Origin: a candidate division WWE3 bacterium RIFCSPHIGHO2_01_FULL_40_23
GTDB lineage: Bacteria > Patescibacteriota > WWE3 > UBA101185 > 2-01-FULL-41-18
DNA length: 33,248 nucleotides
Direction of reading: 5' to 3'
Assembly (NCBI GenBank): GCA_001772615.1
Contig: MEUZ01000003.1
Coordinates: 76,450 to 109,697, forward strand
Shown: positions 25,499 to 33,248 of the stretch, piece by piece
How positions within the stretch are numbered: the first letter of the stretch is position 1
Layout of the letters: each line of letters starts with the position of its first letter
Notes under the pieces: model-generated
Told to the model about the DNA's origin: nothing
The model's input: the letters and a program-made list of their open reading frames with translations, nothing else
Database searches by the model: none
Translations under genes and position numbers: made by a program

Positions 25499-28400
25499 GT
25501 ACTCCTCCTTTTTAAAGCGACCACCAGAATAAACAAGCTAATAAATGTCAAAATGGATATTAATAAACCGTAGAAATAAAAGTGCTGGGGTACATACTCT
25601 ATTACATATAAATTGGAATAATCAGGACTAAAAGGATCAATATACCACCCATTGGCAAATGCGTTCGCTTCAAGGTGCTCACCCAATCCTTTTGAGATAA
25701 GGGGCGGAAATGAGGGCTTTTCTTTTCCTAAGTATTTATATTCAGTTGAGTTAAAAGAACCATAAGTTTGTATTTTAGAACCAAGGCTAGTATTGTCAGT
25801 TATTCTTCTTAACCTCCAGCCTGTATCAAAAGCCTGCCCGAAATATAGTAAAAACGGCTTTTGGGGCTTTTCAAGGATCTTTACGAGATACTTTGTCTTA
25901 TCTATTTTAGAAAACTCTACAGGAATTGAATCAGCTGCTACAGCTTCCTTTTTTACTATCGTATTCAAGGAAGCTACAGGATTAAATAAAGCTAAAACAT
26001 TTAGGTTTTCAATCCGAATCGTTCCAAAAACTTCCGAATCAGTCTTACTAACAATAACGGCAAGGCCTGTTTTATAATTTTGAAACCATCTTTTTTTATG
26101 AAAACCGAAGTTTAATTCCTGTTTGCCCTGGCTAAATACCATAGGCAACCTTTTATGAACAATAAATGAACATTTCTCCTTAGATATGCCAGCGACTTTC
26201 TGCTTTAAATCCTGGCAGTTGCTTGTCCACACAACAAGCTCGCCTGAAAGATTTGATGGCACTAGGTAACTAAGACTTACATAATAATCTTCAAAATCTT
26301 TAACATCGTTAAGTTCTATGTATTCAATAGAAACATAAGGGCTAAAAATAGAGGATGATGAGACAAGCATTAGGTCATCTTTATAGACCTCATAACTATT
26401 TAGTCCAACGGGATTAATATCGTAACATCCAGATTTCAGATAAATAGAGTCGCTTTGAGTGATCTCAACTGCGCCCTCTCTACCTGGAAAAGCGGGCCCT
26501 TCTGCACAGGGAACTTCCGAGATATTAAATTTCAAGTTCTCTTTATCTGCGATTTCAGCAGTTGATTTCATAGTAATCTTATAATCGCCGTCTCTATAAA
26601 CTTTTATCACCGGGCGCTGACTCGTCTTTCTAATATCCTGAAGAACGACCTCCTGGAAAGTCTTGTTTGAACCCCCTGTCATCTTCAAAAAGACGGTGCC
26701 GTTTTCATAACTTTCTAAAAGTGATGACCAGTCTATATCAGTTAAGTCATCATAATAAACACCTTTTAATCTTTGGGTTGCAAAGATCCTGGGTAAAGTT
26801 TCTATAGAAGCTATTTTTGCTTTCGAAAATTCCTCGATCTCACCCTTATCTTTTGAGTAGTTTACAAGGCTTTCCTCAAAGTAATCTCTCAAGTCTATCC
26901 CTCCATAAGGACCGAAGTTGGCAATAACATCATCACGTACAAGAATAAATTTTATCCCAAGAATCTTAAGATACTTTTCCAAACCACTGCTAAAGCCGTA
27001 GGTATACAAATGCTCTTCCAGATTTTCAAATATTTCCTTTGACCTCCTCCCCCAAGACGCCCCTCTTGCAACAATCGGATGCCCTAATGAAAGAAGAAAT
27101 GGATCGCCACCCTGACCATAATTCTGAAATTCGTTTCGTAGAAACAAAGGGGAAAATTCGGGAGGAACCGGAAGAACATAAGTACTGCTTTGATCTTGAT
27201 ACAACGTTTCTTTTAACCGTGAATAGTCCGGTGGATAGGAAAAAAGGTCTATATAATTCCCGACGGGTCTGAAACTTTTAAAATAAGAGACTCCTAAGTC
27301 TCCTCTATAAAAAAATCCATTAAGAAATAGTATAAGTAAAGACATTATGATTGTGCCTGCCCCATAAAGAAATTTTCTTTTAATCTTGTTCACCAGAGCG
27401 AAGTTAAACCAGGAGTAAAATCCAAGAGTAAGAAATGAAGCTAAAGAAAAAGTTGTCATGGTTATGAAATGCTGTGGAGATCTAAAAAGATTAAAAAGAG
27501 GTACGTGCTGATACAAAAAGAAAATAAAATCCCCGAAAGGCGGCGTGACCCCAACAGAGAAAACTAAGGAAATAATATAAGTAATAAGAACTAATGAAAA
27601 AAAATACTTAAATTTCTTGGAAACTGTGTTTGATATAGCAAATCCGATTAACGACAGTCCGACCAGGACGTAACCTGAAAGAAACGCAAAATGAAAACTC
27701 ACCTTTGAGAGTGAGGCAGTATAAAAATCTCTGAAATACCCAACACCCACGAGAATCTCATACCAGGAGGGTGTCCCGGAAGTCAAAGTGCCAATCGTAA
27801 ATAACTTCTTATCAAGAAAACTTGATTTAAAGAACGAGAAAGAAGAAAGGGTGGGAAAAATCCAAAAAAGGTTAAGGAGCAAAATAAAAACTCCAAAAAC
27901 CAGAAGATGAGTTAGCGGCCCTTTCCTTCTAAATATTAGATATTTATATAAAGTGGTAGCAAGAACCAAGCCAAGAGTAAAAAGCATATTTTGTATAGAG
28001 ATGGAAATCAGAAAAAAAACAAGAAGTGGCGCTATTAGATTTACGCTAAGAACTCGAGGTGTGTTTAGGTATTTAACATATAAAAAAACAAAGAGCGGGA
28101 GGAAAGAATATGAAATAAGATGAGTAAGAGCCCCTCCGTTAAATTCATTAAAAACAAATGGTGAAAATGAATAAAATACCGATCCTAAAAAGGCGCAGTT
28201 AAGTGCTAGGCCCCTATACTTAACGCTTTGATCTACAATTAGTATGTATGAAAAAAGAATATAGAATGAGGCATAAGACATAAAAGAAACAAAAGTCAGA
28301 AGGATTCTTGAAAAAGCTTCACCGGTTACCCCTAAAGAGCCAAGCACGTACACTCCTAAATAATAAGGTATTGATGAGAGACCAAATGATGTCGGCTGAC

Positions 28401-28596
28401 CTAAAAAATTTTCATTCCATGTGCCTAAGAACAAAGAACCCAGCTCTTTTAACTCGCTTGGAAGCACCGGAACTGACCAATCCCAGTTGTGCCCTAGAAC
28501 ACCCCCCTTAAACAATATTCCTCTATAAGCTAAAAGAAATAAAAGTATAAACAAAAAAAGGTGAAGAATAGACAGCAGATATTTCTTATTTATCAT
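25495..28596 (-). CDS. Large membrane protein: N-terminal multi-TM GT-C-like region + long extracytoplasmic domain + C-terminal TM
   Basis: 1033 aa; N-terminal hydrophobic region with GHNWDWSVPVLPSEL...NENFLGQPTSFGL, then about 550 aa of mostly soluble sequence, then C-terminal TM (FYFYGLLISILTFISLFILVVALKRRST). Layout reminiscent of arabinofuranosyltransferase-like/DUF3367 proteins. Confidence 0.75.
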   Translation of the reverse strand: MINKKYLLSILHLFLFILLFLLAYRGILFKGGVLGHNWDWSVPVLPSELKELGSLFLGTWNENFLGQPTSFGLSSIPYYLGVYVLGSLGVTGEAFSRILLTFVSFMSYASFYILFSYILIVDQSVKYRGLALNCAFLGSVFYSFSPFVFNEFNGGALTHLISYSFLPLFVFLYVKYLNTPRVLSVNLIAPLLVFFLISISIQNMLFTLGLVLATTLYKYLIFRRKGPLTHLLVFGVFILLLNLFWIFPTLSSFSFFKSSFLDKKLFTIGTLTSGTPSWYEILVGVGYFRDFYTASLSKVSFHFAFLSGYVLVGLSLIGFAISNTVSKKFKYFFSLVLITYIISLVFSVGVTPPFGDFIFFLYQHVPLFNLFRSPQHFITMTTFSLASFLTLGFYSWFNFALVNKIKRKFLYGAGTIIMSLLILFLNGFFYRGDLGVSYFKSFRPVGNYIDLFSYPPDYSRLKETLYQDQSSTYVLPVPPEFSPLFLRNEFQNYGQGGDPFLLSLGHPIVARGASWGRRSKEIFENLEEHLYTYGFSSGLEKYLKILGIKFILVRDDVIANFGPYGGIDLRDYFEESLVNYSKDKGEIEEFSKAKIASIETLPRIFATQRLKGVYYDDLTDIDWSSLLESYENGTVFLKMTGGSNKTFQEVVLQDIRKTSQRPVIKVYRDGDYKITMKSTAEIADKENLKFNISEVPCAEGPAFPGREGAVEITQSDSIYLKSGCYDINPVGLNSYEVYKDDLMLVSSSSIFSPYVSIEYIELNDVKDFEDYYVSLSYLVPSNLSGELVVWTSNCQDLKQKVAGISKEKCSFIVHKRLPMVFSQGKQELNFGFHKKRWFQNYKTGLAVIVSKTDSEVFGTIRIENLNVLALFNPVASLNTIVKKEAVAADSIPVEFSKIDKTKYLVKILEKPQKPFLLYFGQAFDTGWRLRRITDNTSLGSKIQTYGSFNSTEYKYLGKEKPSFPPLISKGLGEHLEANAFANGWYIDPFSPDYSNLYVIEYVPQHFYFYGLLISILTFISLFILVVALKRRST

Positions 28597-29315
28597 TTCG
28601 GTTGTACTTTTAATTTACACAAAACCACCACGCCTCTAGCAAAAAGAGACGGTGAAAACCTCGCAAGGAAATACCAAAAATCATCGGGAAGAAACATAAA
28701 CACCTTTCCTAAAAATGAGAACCTCGAACCGGCTCCGCTCGGATTAATATAATAATCTACTTTGATTATCTCAAAGTTTTCACCTAAGAATTTTAATATC
28801 TGACTAACGGTTGGGAAATGAAGATGTTTATAAAGCTCAAAAATATGAGAATCCACACCAAAGCCAAGAAAAACCATAATACGGTGATATATAGAGTTTT
28901 CATTAGGCATTGAAATGACAAGAATCCCATCCTCCTTTAACAAAGCCTTAAAGGTATCTACGTGCCTCTTTGGATCTTTTAAATGCTCCAAAGTTTCAGT
29001 GCATATTATTGCGTCAAACTTCTTCACACCATTAAAGCTAATTTCTTCTTCGTCAAAAAAGACCTGCTTTACTCTTGCTCCCTTCTTTCTTGCTACCTGC
29101 AGGGCAGGTCTATCGGCATCCACAATAAAATATCCAACACCCTTTTTCACAAAGGGTATAAGATCTCCTGTATATCCCCCTACATCCAGAATCCTTGAAC
29201 CGCTTTTGATATAAGGATTTACCATATTAGCGTAAAGTTTTAATCTTCGTTGTATATAATGGTCCCCCGTATATGTAGGTCCGTAATATAAATTTGGTTT
29301 ATTTCTGATAGGCAT
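28593..29315 (-). CDS. Class I SAM-dependent methyltransferase
   Basis: SRILDVGGYTGDLIPFVKKGVGYFIVDADRPALQVARKKGARV...FDAIICTETLEHLKDPKRHVDTFKALLKEDGILVISMPNENS. Confidence 0.9.
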   Translation of the reverse strand: MPIRNKPNLYYGPTYTGDHYIQRRLKLYANMVNPYIKSGSRILDVGGYTGDLIPFVKKGVGYFIVDADRPALQVARKKGARVKQVFFDEEEISFNGVKKFDAIICTETLEHLKDPKRHVDTFKALLKEDGILVISMPNENSIYHRIMVFLGFGVDSHIFELYKHLHFPTVSQILKFLGENFEIIKVDYYINPSGAGSRFSFLGKVFMFLPDDFWYFLARFSPSLFARGVVVLCKLKVQPK

Positions 29316-29317
29316 CT

Positions 29318-30127
29318 TTAAACTTTCCTGGCTAAGATTGCTGCCGATCCCGCGCGATTAAAATCACTGCAAAAAGCCCTCCCATAGTACAGCTTTGAAA
29401 TGGATTTAACAAAAAGATATTTTAACCACAAAGGAAGCCTCATTTCATTTACTAAAGGAATAGATCTAAAAAAGAAGCCTAAAGCCGCGTAGAAATCCCA
29501 AAGCATCATGCTTCTGTTATCAAGATAATACCTGTAATCAATAACCTCCATACCATAAGGCTTTAATTTCTCGTTATAGATCAAGTGGTCATACAAATGA
29601 TAATGATTAAGCATTTTATTTCTCTTATTCTTATAACTTACTGCAAGTTTTCTTAATCCCATTAACTCCAATAACTTAGTAAAAAACAATAGATCAGAAA
29701 AACTCTTTGTAGGAGAGGAAAATATAAAAAAGCCTCCTTTTTTTAGAACCCTCCCCGCTTCAGATAAAACTCTCTCATTATCAGGTATATGCTCAATAAC
29801 CGAATTTGAGAAAACAGCCCCCATAGACTCATTCTTAAAAGGGAGGTTCGTTGCATCAGCACAGATTAAGTTATCATACGCTCCTAACAATTTCGCTTTA
29901 TCAAGCTCCGACTGCGAAAGATCAATTCCATAGTCAAGTTTATCTAAAAACAAGGACTTAGCTATGTTGCCTTCTCCGCACCCTATATCCAATACGGGTC
30001 CATCAAAGTCATGTAGTGAAATGAGATCAGCTAAGGCTCTTAGCTCAAAACTTCTAAACAGGATGATTGCAGGATGATCGTAAGCTTTTGAAACGGTCTT
30101 GAGAAAGTCTTCATTTTTTACCTTCAT
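29318..30127 (-). CDS. Class I SAM-dependent methyltransferase
   Basis: PVLDIGCGEGNIAKSLF...YGIDLSQSELDKAKLLGAYDNLICADATNLPFKNESMGAVFSNSVIEHIPDNERVLSEAGRVLKKGGFFIFSSP. Confidence 0.93.
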   Translation of the reverse strand: MKVKNEDFLKTVSKAYDHPAIILFRSFELRALADLISLHDFDGPVLDIGCGEGNIAKSLFLDKLDYGIDLSQSELDKAKLLGAYDNLICADATNLPFKNESMGAVFSNSVIEHIPDNERVLSEAGRVLKKGGFFIFSSPTKSFSDLLFFTKLLELMGLRKLAVSYKNKRNKMLNHYHLYDHLIYNEKLKPYGMEVIDYRYYLDNRSMMLWDFYAALGFFFRSIPLVNEMRLPLWLKYLFVKSISKLYYGRAFCSDFNRAGSAAILARKV

Positions 30128-31128
30128 GTCATCCTTTTTAAACCCAGATTTATAGCCAGTCCATCAAAAGTGCCTTTTATTGATCCTAATTGGTTTAACT
30201 GCCTTGTTGTTAAAAATTTATAAATCCAAAATAAGTTTAAAAAAGTTAAGTAAATCGAAAACCTTAACGTCTTATCCAAAGTATCAGGTTTAATATGCCT
30301 AAAATAAAAATTAACAAAATTTAAAGCTCTCCCATAAGCTTCCGGTCTTTCCTTAAAGAAGCCTTCTTTGCTTGGTTTATGATACACAATAGCCCTGGGA
30401 TTGAAATACAGTTTGAAACCAAGCTTCATTATCTTTTGAGCTGCATCCGGCTCATGATACTCTCCTATCCCAAGATAAATAGTATCAAAACCTCCTATTT
30501 TCTTAAGAAGATCCTTTTTTGCCGCCCAATTGCACGCCTGTAAATCATCCACAGAAAAAGCTTTTTTATACTTCAGACAGCTTTTATAATTGGCACCTAT
30601 AGCAAAAGCACCAGACTTAAAGAAGTGGCTGACCCTTAAAGGCTCTCCCTCCATTATATAGTCATAATAAACTTTCCCAAGAAGCCTCCATAAAAAATTC
30701 CCTTTTTTTAAGTTTTCCTGATAATGCAAAAGGTCTCTTGCCCCCAGATTTTCTTTGGGAATTATTGAAGGACCGGTTACACCCCCAATCGTTTTGTCGG
30801 ATTCAAACACTAAAACTATCTCCTTAAGCCAGTTTTTATCAAATACCGCATCATCATCGGTTCTCACTATGTATTTTCCTTTCGCCTTCTTCCATGCAAC
30901 ATTCATTTGCGGAATAAGCCCTCCTTTTTTAACGTAGAATGTCACAGGAAAATACTTGGAGTAACTTAAAATTGTTTCTTTTGTATTGTCGGTAGACCCC
31001 CCATCAACTACAACTACTTCAAAGTCTTTGTAGGTTTGAGAGGCTAAGCTGTTAAAGGTTTCTCTTATTGACTCACCTCTATTTTTAGTCGGAACAAGAA
31101 CCGAAATCACTGGCATTTTCTTATTCAT
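30124..31128 (-). CDS. GT2 family glycosyltransferase
   Basis: PVISVLVPTKNRGESIRETFNSLASQTYKDFEVVVVDGGSTDNT...KGKYIVRTDDDAVFDKNW. Confidence 0.95.
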   Translation of the reverse strand: MNKKMPVISVLVPTKNRGESIRETFNSLASQTYKDFEVVVVDGGSTDNTKETILSYSKYFPVTFYVKKGGLIPQMNVAWKKAKGKYIVRTDDDAVFDKNWLKEIVLVFESDKTIGGVTGPSIIPKENLGARDLLHYQENLKKGNFLWRLLGKVYYDYIMEGEPLRVSHFFKSGAFAIGANYKSCLKYKKAFSVDDLQACNWAAKKDLLKKIGGFDTIYLGIGEYHEPDAAQKIMKLGFKLYFNPRAIVYHKPSKEGFFKERPEAYGRALNFVNFYFRHIKPDTLDKTLRFSIYLTFLNLFWIYKFLTTRQLNQLGSIKGTFDGLAINLGLKRMT

Positions 31129-32183
31129 GATTTTGAATAGCCTTTAACTCCTTTTAAACTCGGACTTGATACAAGTTTATTATAAAAATAGGATAAGTCT
31201 TTTGTTACCATTATTTTCTTGAACAGCTCTTTATCGGATATTACCCTGAACTTTTGAATATTAGCACGCTTTTTAAACATAGACCCTAGTGCTGCCACAT
31301 TCCAAAGAATGGCTTTCATAATATAAAAAAAATTTCTTAAATTTCCATTTAATAAGAACCAAAAAGCCATAGAAACCCATAAAAATAGGTGAATAGGCAA
31401 TATTTTAATCATGCTCGTTGCGCTTAAGCATTTTAGCAAGGTTAAGATGTAATTTTTAGTCCCATGAAATTTCACCCTATAATTTTGTTCTTTTGGGAGC
31501 CTTTTAGCCGTTGTTCCATACTCATGATAAACAACTGAATGTGGTGTAAAAACATTTCTGTATCCGTAAAGCCAAAGCCTCCAGCCTAAATCGGTTTCTT
31601 CAACATAAATGAAGTAGTCGTCATCAAAACCCCCGACTTTATCAAAGGCTTCCTTCCTTATAACCATCCCTGCCGACTTTGCGCTTAATATCTCAAATTC
31701 ACGGTTATACTGTCCCTCGTCTTTCTCTCCTGTAGCGCATTTCTGGACCAAAAACCCAAACTGGCTAACATAATCGCCAATATAATCAAACCTTTTTCTA
31801 TCATATGCTATTAAAAGCTTGCATTGGCAAGAACCTATTGAACTATCTTCTTCCATTCTTTTTATCGGTTCATTAAGCCAGTCTTTTTTAACTAGTGTGT
31901 CATTATCTAGAAACGCTACATACTTAGACTTTATCTTTTTCATTGCAAAATTTCGGGCATAAGCTGGTCCAAGATTTTCCGAAAGCCTGGTCAGACTGAA
32001 ATTTTTATGCTTATTAACAAAACTTTTCAAAACCTTAAGACTTCCGTCAGAAGAGTTATTATCTACAACAACAACTTTCAAATTACTATAAGAAGAAGAT
32101 AATACAGAACGGACGCATCTTTCCACAACCCCCAACCCATTGTAATTTACTATTAAAACTGTAACTTCTATCCCTTTCCTCAT
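31125..32183 (-). CDS. GT2 family glycosyltransferase
   Basis: EVTVLIVNYNGLGVVERCVRSVLSSSYSNLKVVVVDNNSSDGS...VAFLDNDTLVKKDW...YFIYVEETDLGWRLWLYGYRNVF. Start placed at ATG 32183 (MRKGIEV), which removes the 32-bp overlap of the ORF-track start (32219) with the upstream gene. Confidence 0.94.
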   Translation of the reverse strand: MRKGIEVTVLIVNYNGLGVVERCVRSVLSSSYSNLKVVVVDNNSSDGSLKVLKSFVNKHKNFSLTRLSENLGPAYARNFAMKKIKSKYVAFLDNDTLVKKDWLNEPIKRMEEDSSIGSCQCKLLIAYDRKRFDYIGDYVSQFGFLVQKCATGEKDEGQYNREFEILSAKSAGMVIRKEAFDKVGGFDDDYFIYVEETDLGWRLWLYGYRNVFTPHSVVYHEYGTTAKRLPKEQNYRVKFHGTKNYILTLLKCLSATSMIKILPIHLFLWVSMAFWFLLNGNLRNFFYIMKAILWNVAALGSMFKKRANIQKFRVISDKELFKKIMVTKDLSYFYNKLVSSPSLKGVKGYSKS

Positions 32184-32187
32184 TCCC

Positions 32188-33248
32188 CTACTCCCAAGTT
32201 TGAAGTCCATCAAACTCAAAACTGAAATCTAGAACTCTAGCCCCCATTGATTCCAAAGCTTCAGCAACTCTTGATTCACTGTTCGGGGAGCATAGAAAAA
32301 CCATATGCCCTCCCCCGCCGGCACCTAAAACTCTGCCCCCAAGTGCACCATTTTTGATAGCCTCCGAATACAAAGCATCAATATAATCGCTCATTCCCCC
32401 CTCATAAAACCTTTTCTTTATATTCCAAGCCTCCCCTATAAGATTTCCAAGGGAAAGTAGGTCTTTATTTAAAAGAGCTATGTAGGACTCATGACAAAGA
32501 TTCTTTATTTCCGAAAGATATGCAACCTTCTCGGAAACCTTAAGAGACATAGATTTATGAATATTTCCAGAAGCCTCTCTCTTTCCTACATATACAATAA
32601 GAATACTTTTTTCAAGCTCCATAACAGTCTCTTTATCAAGATTAAGAGGATTCACTTTCACAAAATCATTGCCTTTAAATTCAAAAAAGTTGAGACCTCC
32701 AAATACAGAGGCGTATTGATCCTGCCTCCCGCCTGGATTTTTCAAATCTTCCGTTTCAGATATAAACGCAAGCTCAGCAATCTCATGTTTATTAAGTTTT
32801 CTTTCAACAGAAAGGTGATTAAACAAACCAATTACAAGAACCGACAAACTTGCGCTTGAACCAAGCCCGCTGTTTGGGGGTACATCCGACCTGAGATAAA
32901 GCTCAAACCCATAGTTTATGTCCATTCTTTTTATTATGGCTTTAATTAAATCCATCTCTCCGTCAAAAAATAAATTTGTTACATCATCATATAAGTATGT
33001 TTTTTTATAATCTGATGAAATTATTCTAACCTTTCTATCCTCCCTAACGGTTAATGAACCATAAACATAGCGGTTTATAGTGGCATTAAGAACCAAACCT
33101 CCGATTTTTTTATCAAAGGGCGGCACATCGCTCCCCCCACCCCCAAAAGCTACTCTTAACGGAGCTCTCCCTTTAATAACAATATCGTTCTCACCTTTAA
33201 GGTATGCTGCCGTTTTTCTATAACCGGAGGGAGTGCCTATGTCATAGT
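32188..33248 (-). CDS. Fusion (partial): C-terminus of a sugar nucleotidyltransferase + GHMP kinase of the HddA type
   Basis: Frame extends upstream of the ORF-track GTG (33126) without a stop to the window edge: YDIGTPSGYRKTAAYLKGENDIVIKGRAPLRVAFGGGGSDVPPFDKKIGG. GHMP motifs PPNSGLGSSASLSV and GALGGRVLGAGGGGHMVFL. Confidence 0.88.
   Translation of the reverse strand, partial: YDIGTPSGYRKTAAYLKGENDIVIKGRAPLRVAFGGGGSDVPPFDKKIGGLVLNATINRYVYGSLTVREDRKVRIISSDYKKTYLYDDVTNLFFDGEMDLIKAIIKRMDINYGFELYLRSDVPPNSGLGSSASLSVLVIGLFNHLSVERKLNKHEIAELAFISETEDLKNPGGRQDQYASVFGGLNFFEFKGNDFVKVNPLNLDKETVMELEKSILIVYVGKREASGNIHKSMSLKVSEKVAYLSEIKNLCHESYIALLNKDLLSLGNLIGEAWNIKKRFYEGGMSDYIDALYSEAIKNGALGGRVLGAGGGGHMVFLCSPNSESRVAEALESMGARVLDFSFEFDGLQTWE

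Noticed and set aside
25793-26077. 94-aa plus-strand ORF
   Set aside because: Antisense to the 1033-aa membrane protein gene; no support.
32491-32859. 122-aa plus-strand ORF
   Set aside because: Antisense to the GHMP kinase with conserved motifs; shadow ORF.
1-33248. Alternative genetic code (UGA as glycine, as in Gracilibacteria/Absconditabacteria)
   Set aside because: TGA appears as a genuine stop (for example ftsL-like at 4022-4024 and the TuaH-like gene at 20121-20123), and full-length conserved proteins need no UGA read-through.
1-33248. CRISPR arrays, tRNAs, rRNAs, transposases
   Set aside because: Looked for repeat-spacer periodicity, tRNA-like segments in the intergenic gaps, and transposase/integrase motifs; none found by eye, and intergenic space is very limited.

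Overview
The window looks like a chromosomal segment of an AT-rich bacterium, probably a Candidate Phyla Radiation / Microgenomates-like lineage. That lineage call is inferred from gene content (DUF4012 protein, many GT-C membrane proteins, compact overlapping genes) and not from a marker gene. Left part (1-7.9 kb): phosphomannomutase (partial), LCP-family protein, YraN, a short dcw cluster (mraZ-rsmH-ftsL-like-ftsI), glycyl-tRNA synthetase and RecO. Right part (7.9-33.2 kb): a large surface-glycopolymer locus with a DUF4012 protein, a monotopic phosphoglycosyl transferase, eight glycosyltransferases of GT2/GT4/TuaH type, a Wzx-like flippase, a 1007-aa Wzy/WaaL-like + ArnT/PMT-like fusion, three further large multi-TM proteins of GT-C type, three SAM methyltransferases, and a GHMP kinase whose frame continues upstream into the C-terminus of a nucleotidyltransferase. 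The most interesting observations are: (i) the polymerase/ligase-GT-C fusion; (ii) the nucleotidyltransferase-GHMP kinase fusion, missed by the ORF track because of an internal GTG start; (iii) a recurrent -10-like hexamer ending 6-8 nt before the start codon of many genes, suggesting widespread leaderless transcription, sometimes with the upstream gene's stop codon embedded in the extended -10; (iv) a MraZ-type operator with 10-bp periodic repeats at its own promoter; and (v) all three convergent gene pairs overlapping at their 3' ends. No tRNA, rRNA, CRISPR array or transposase was found.
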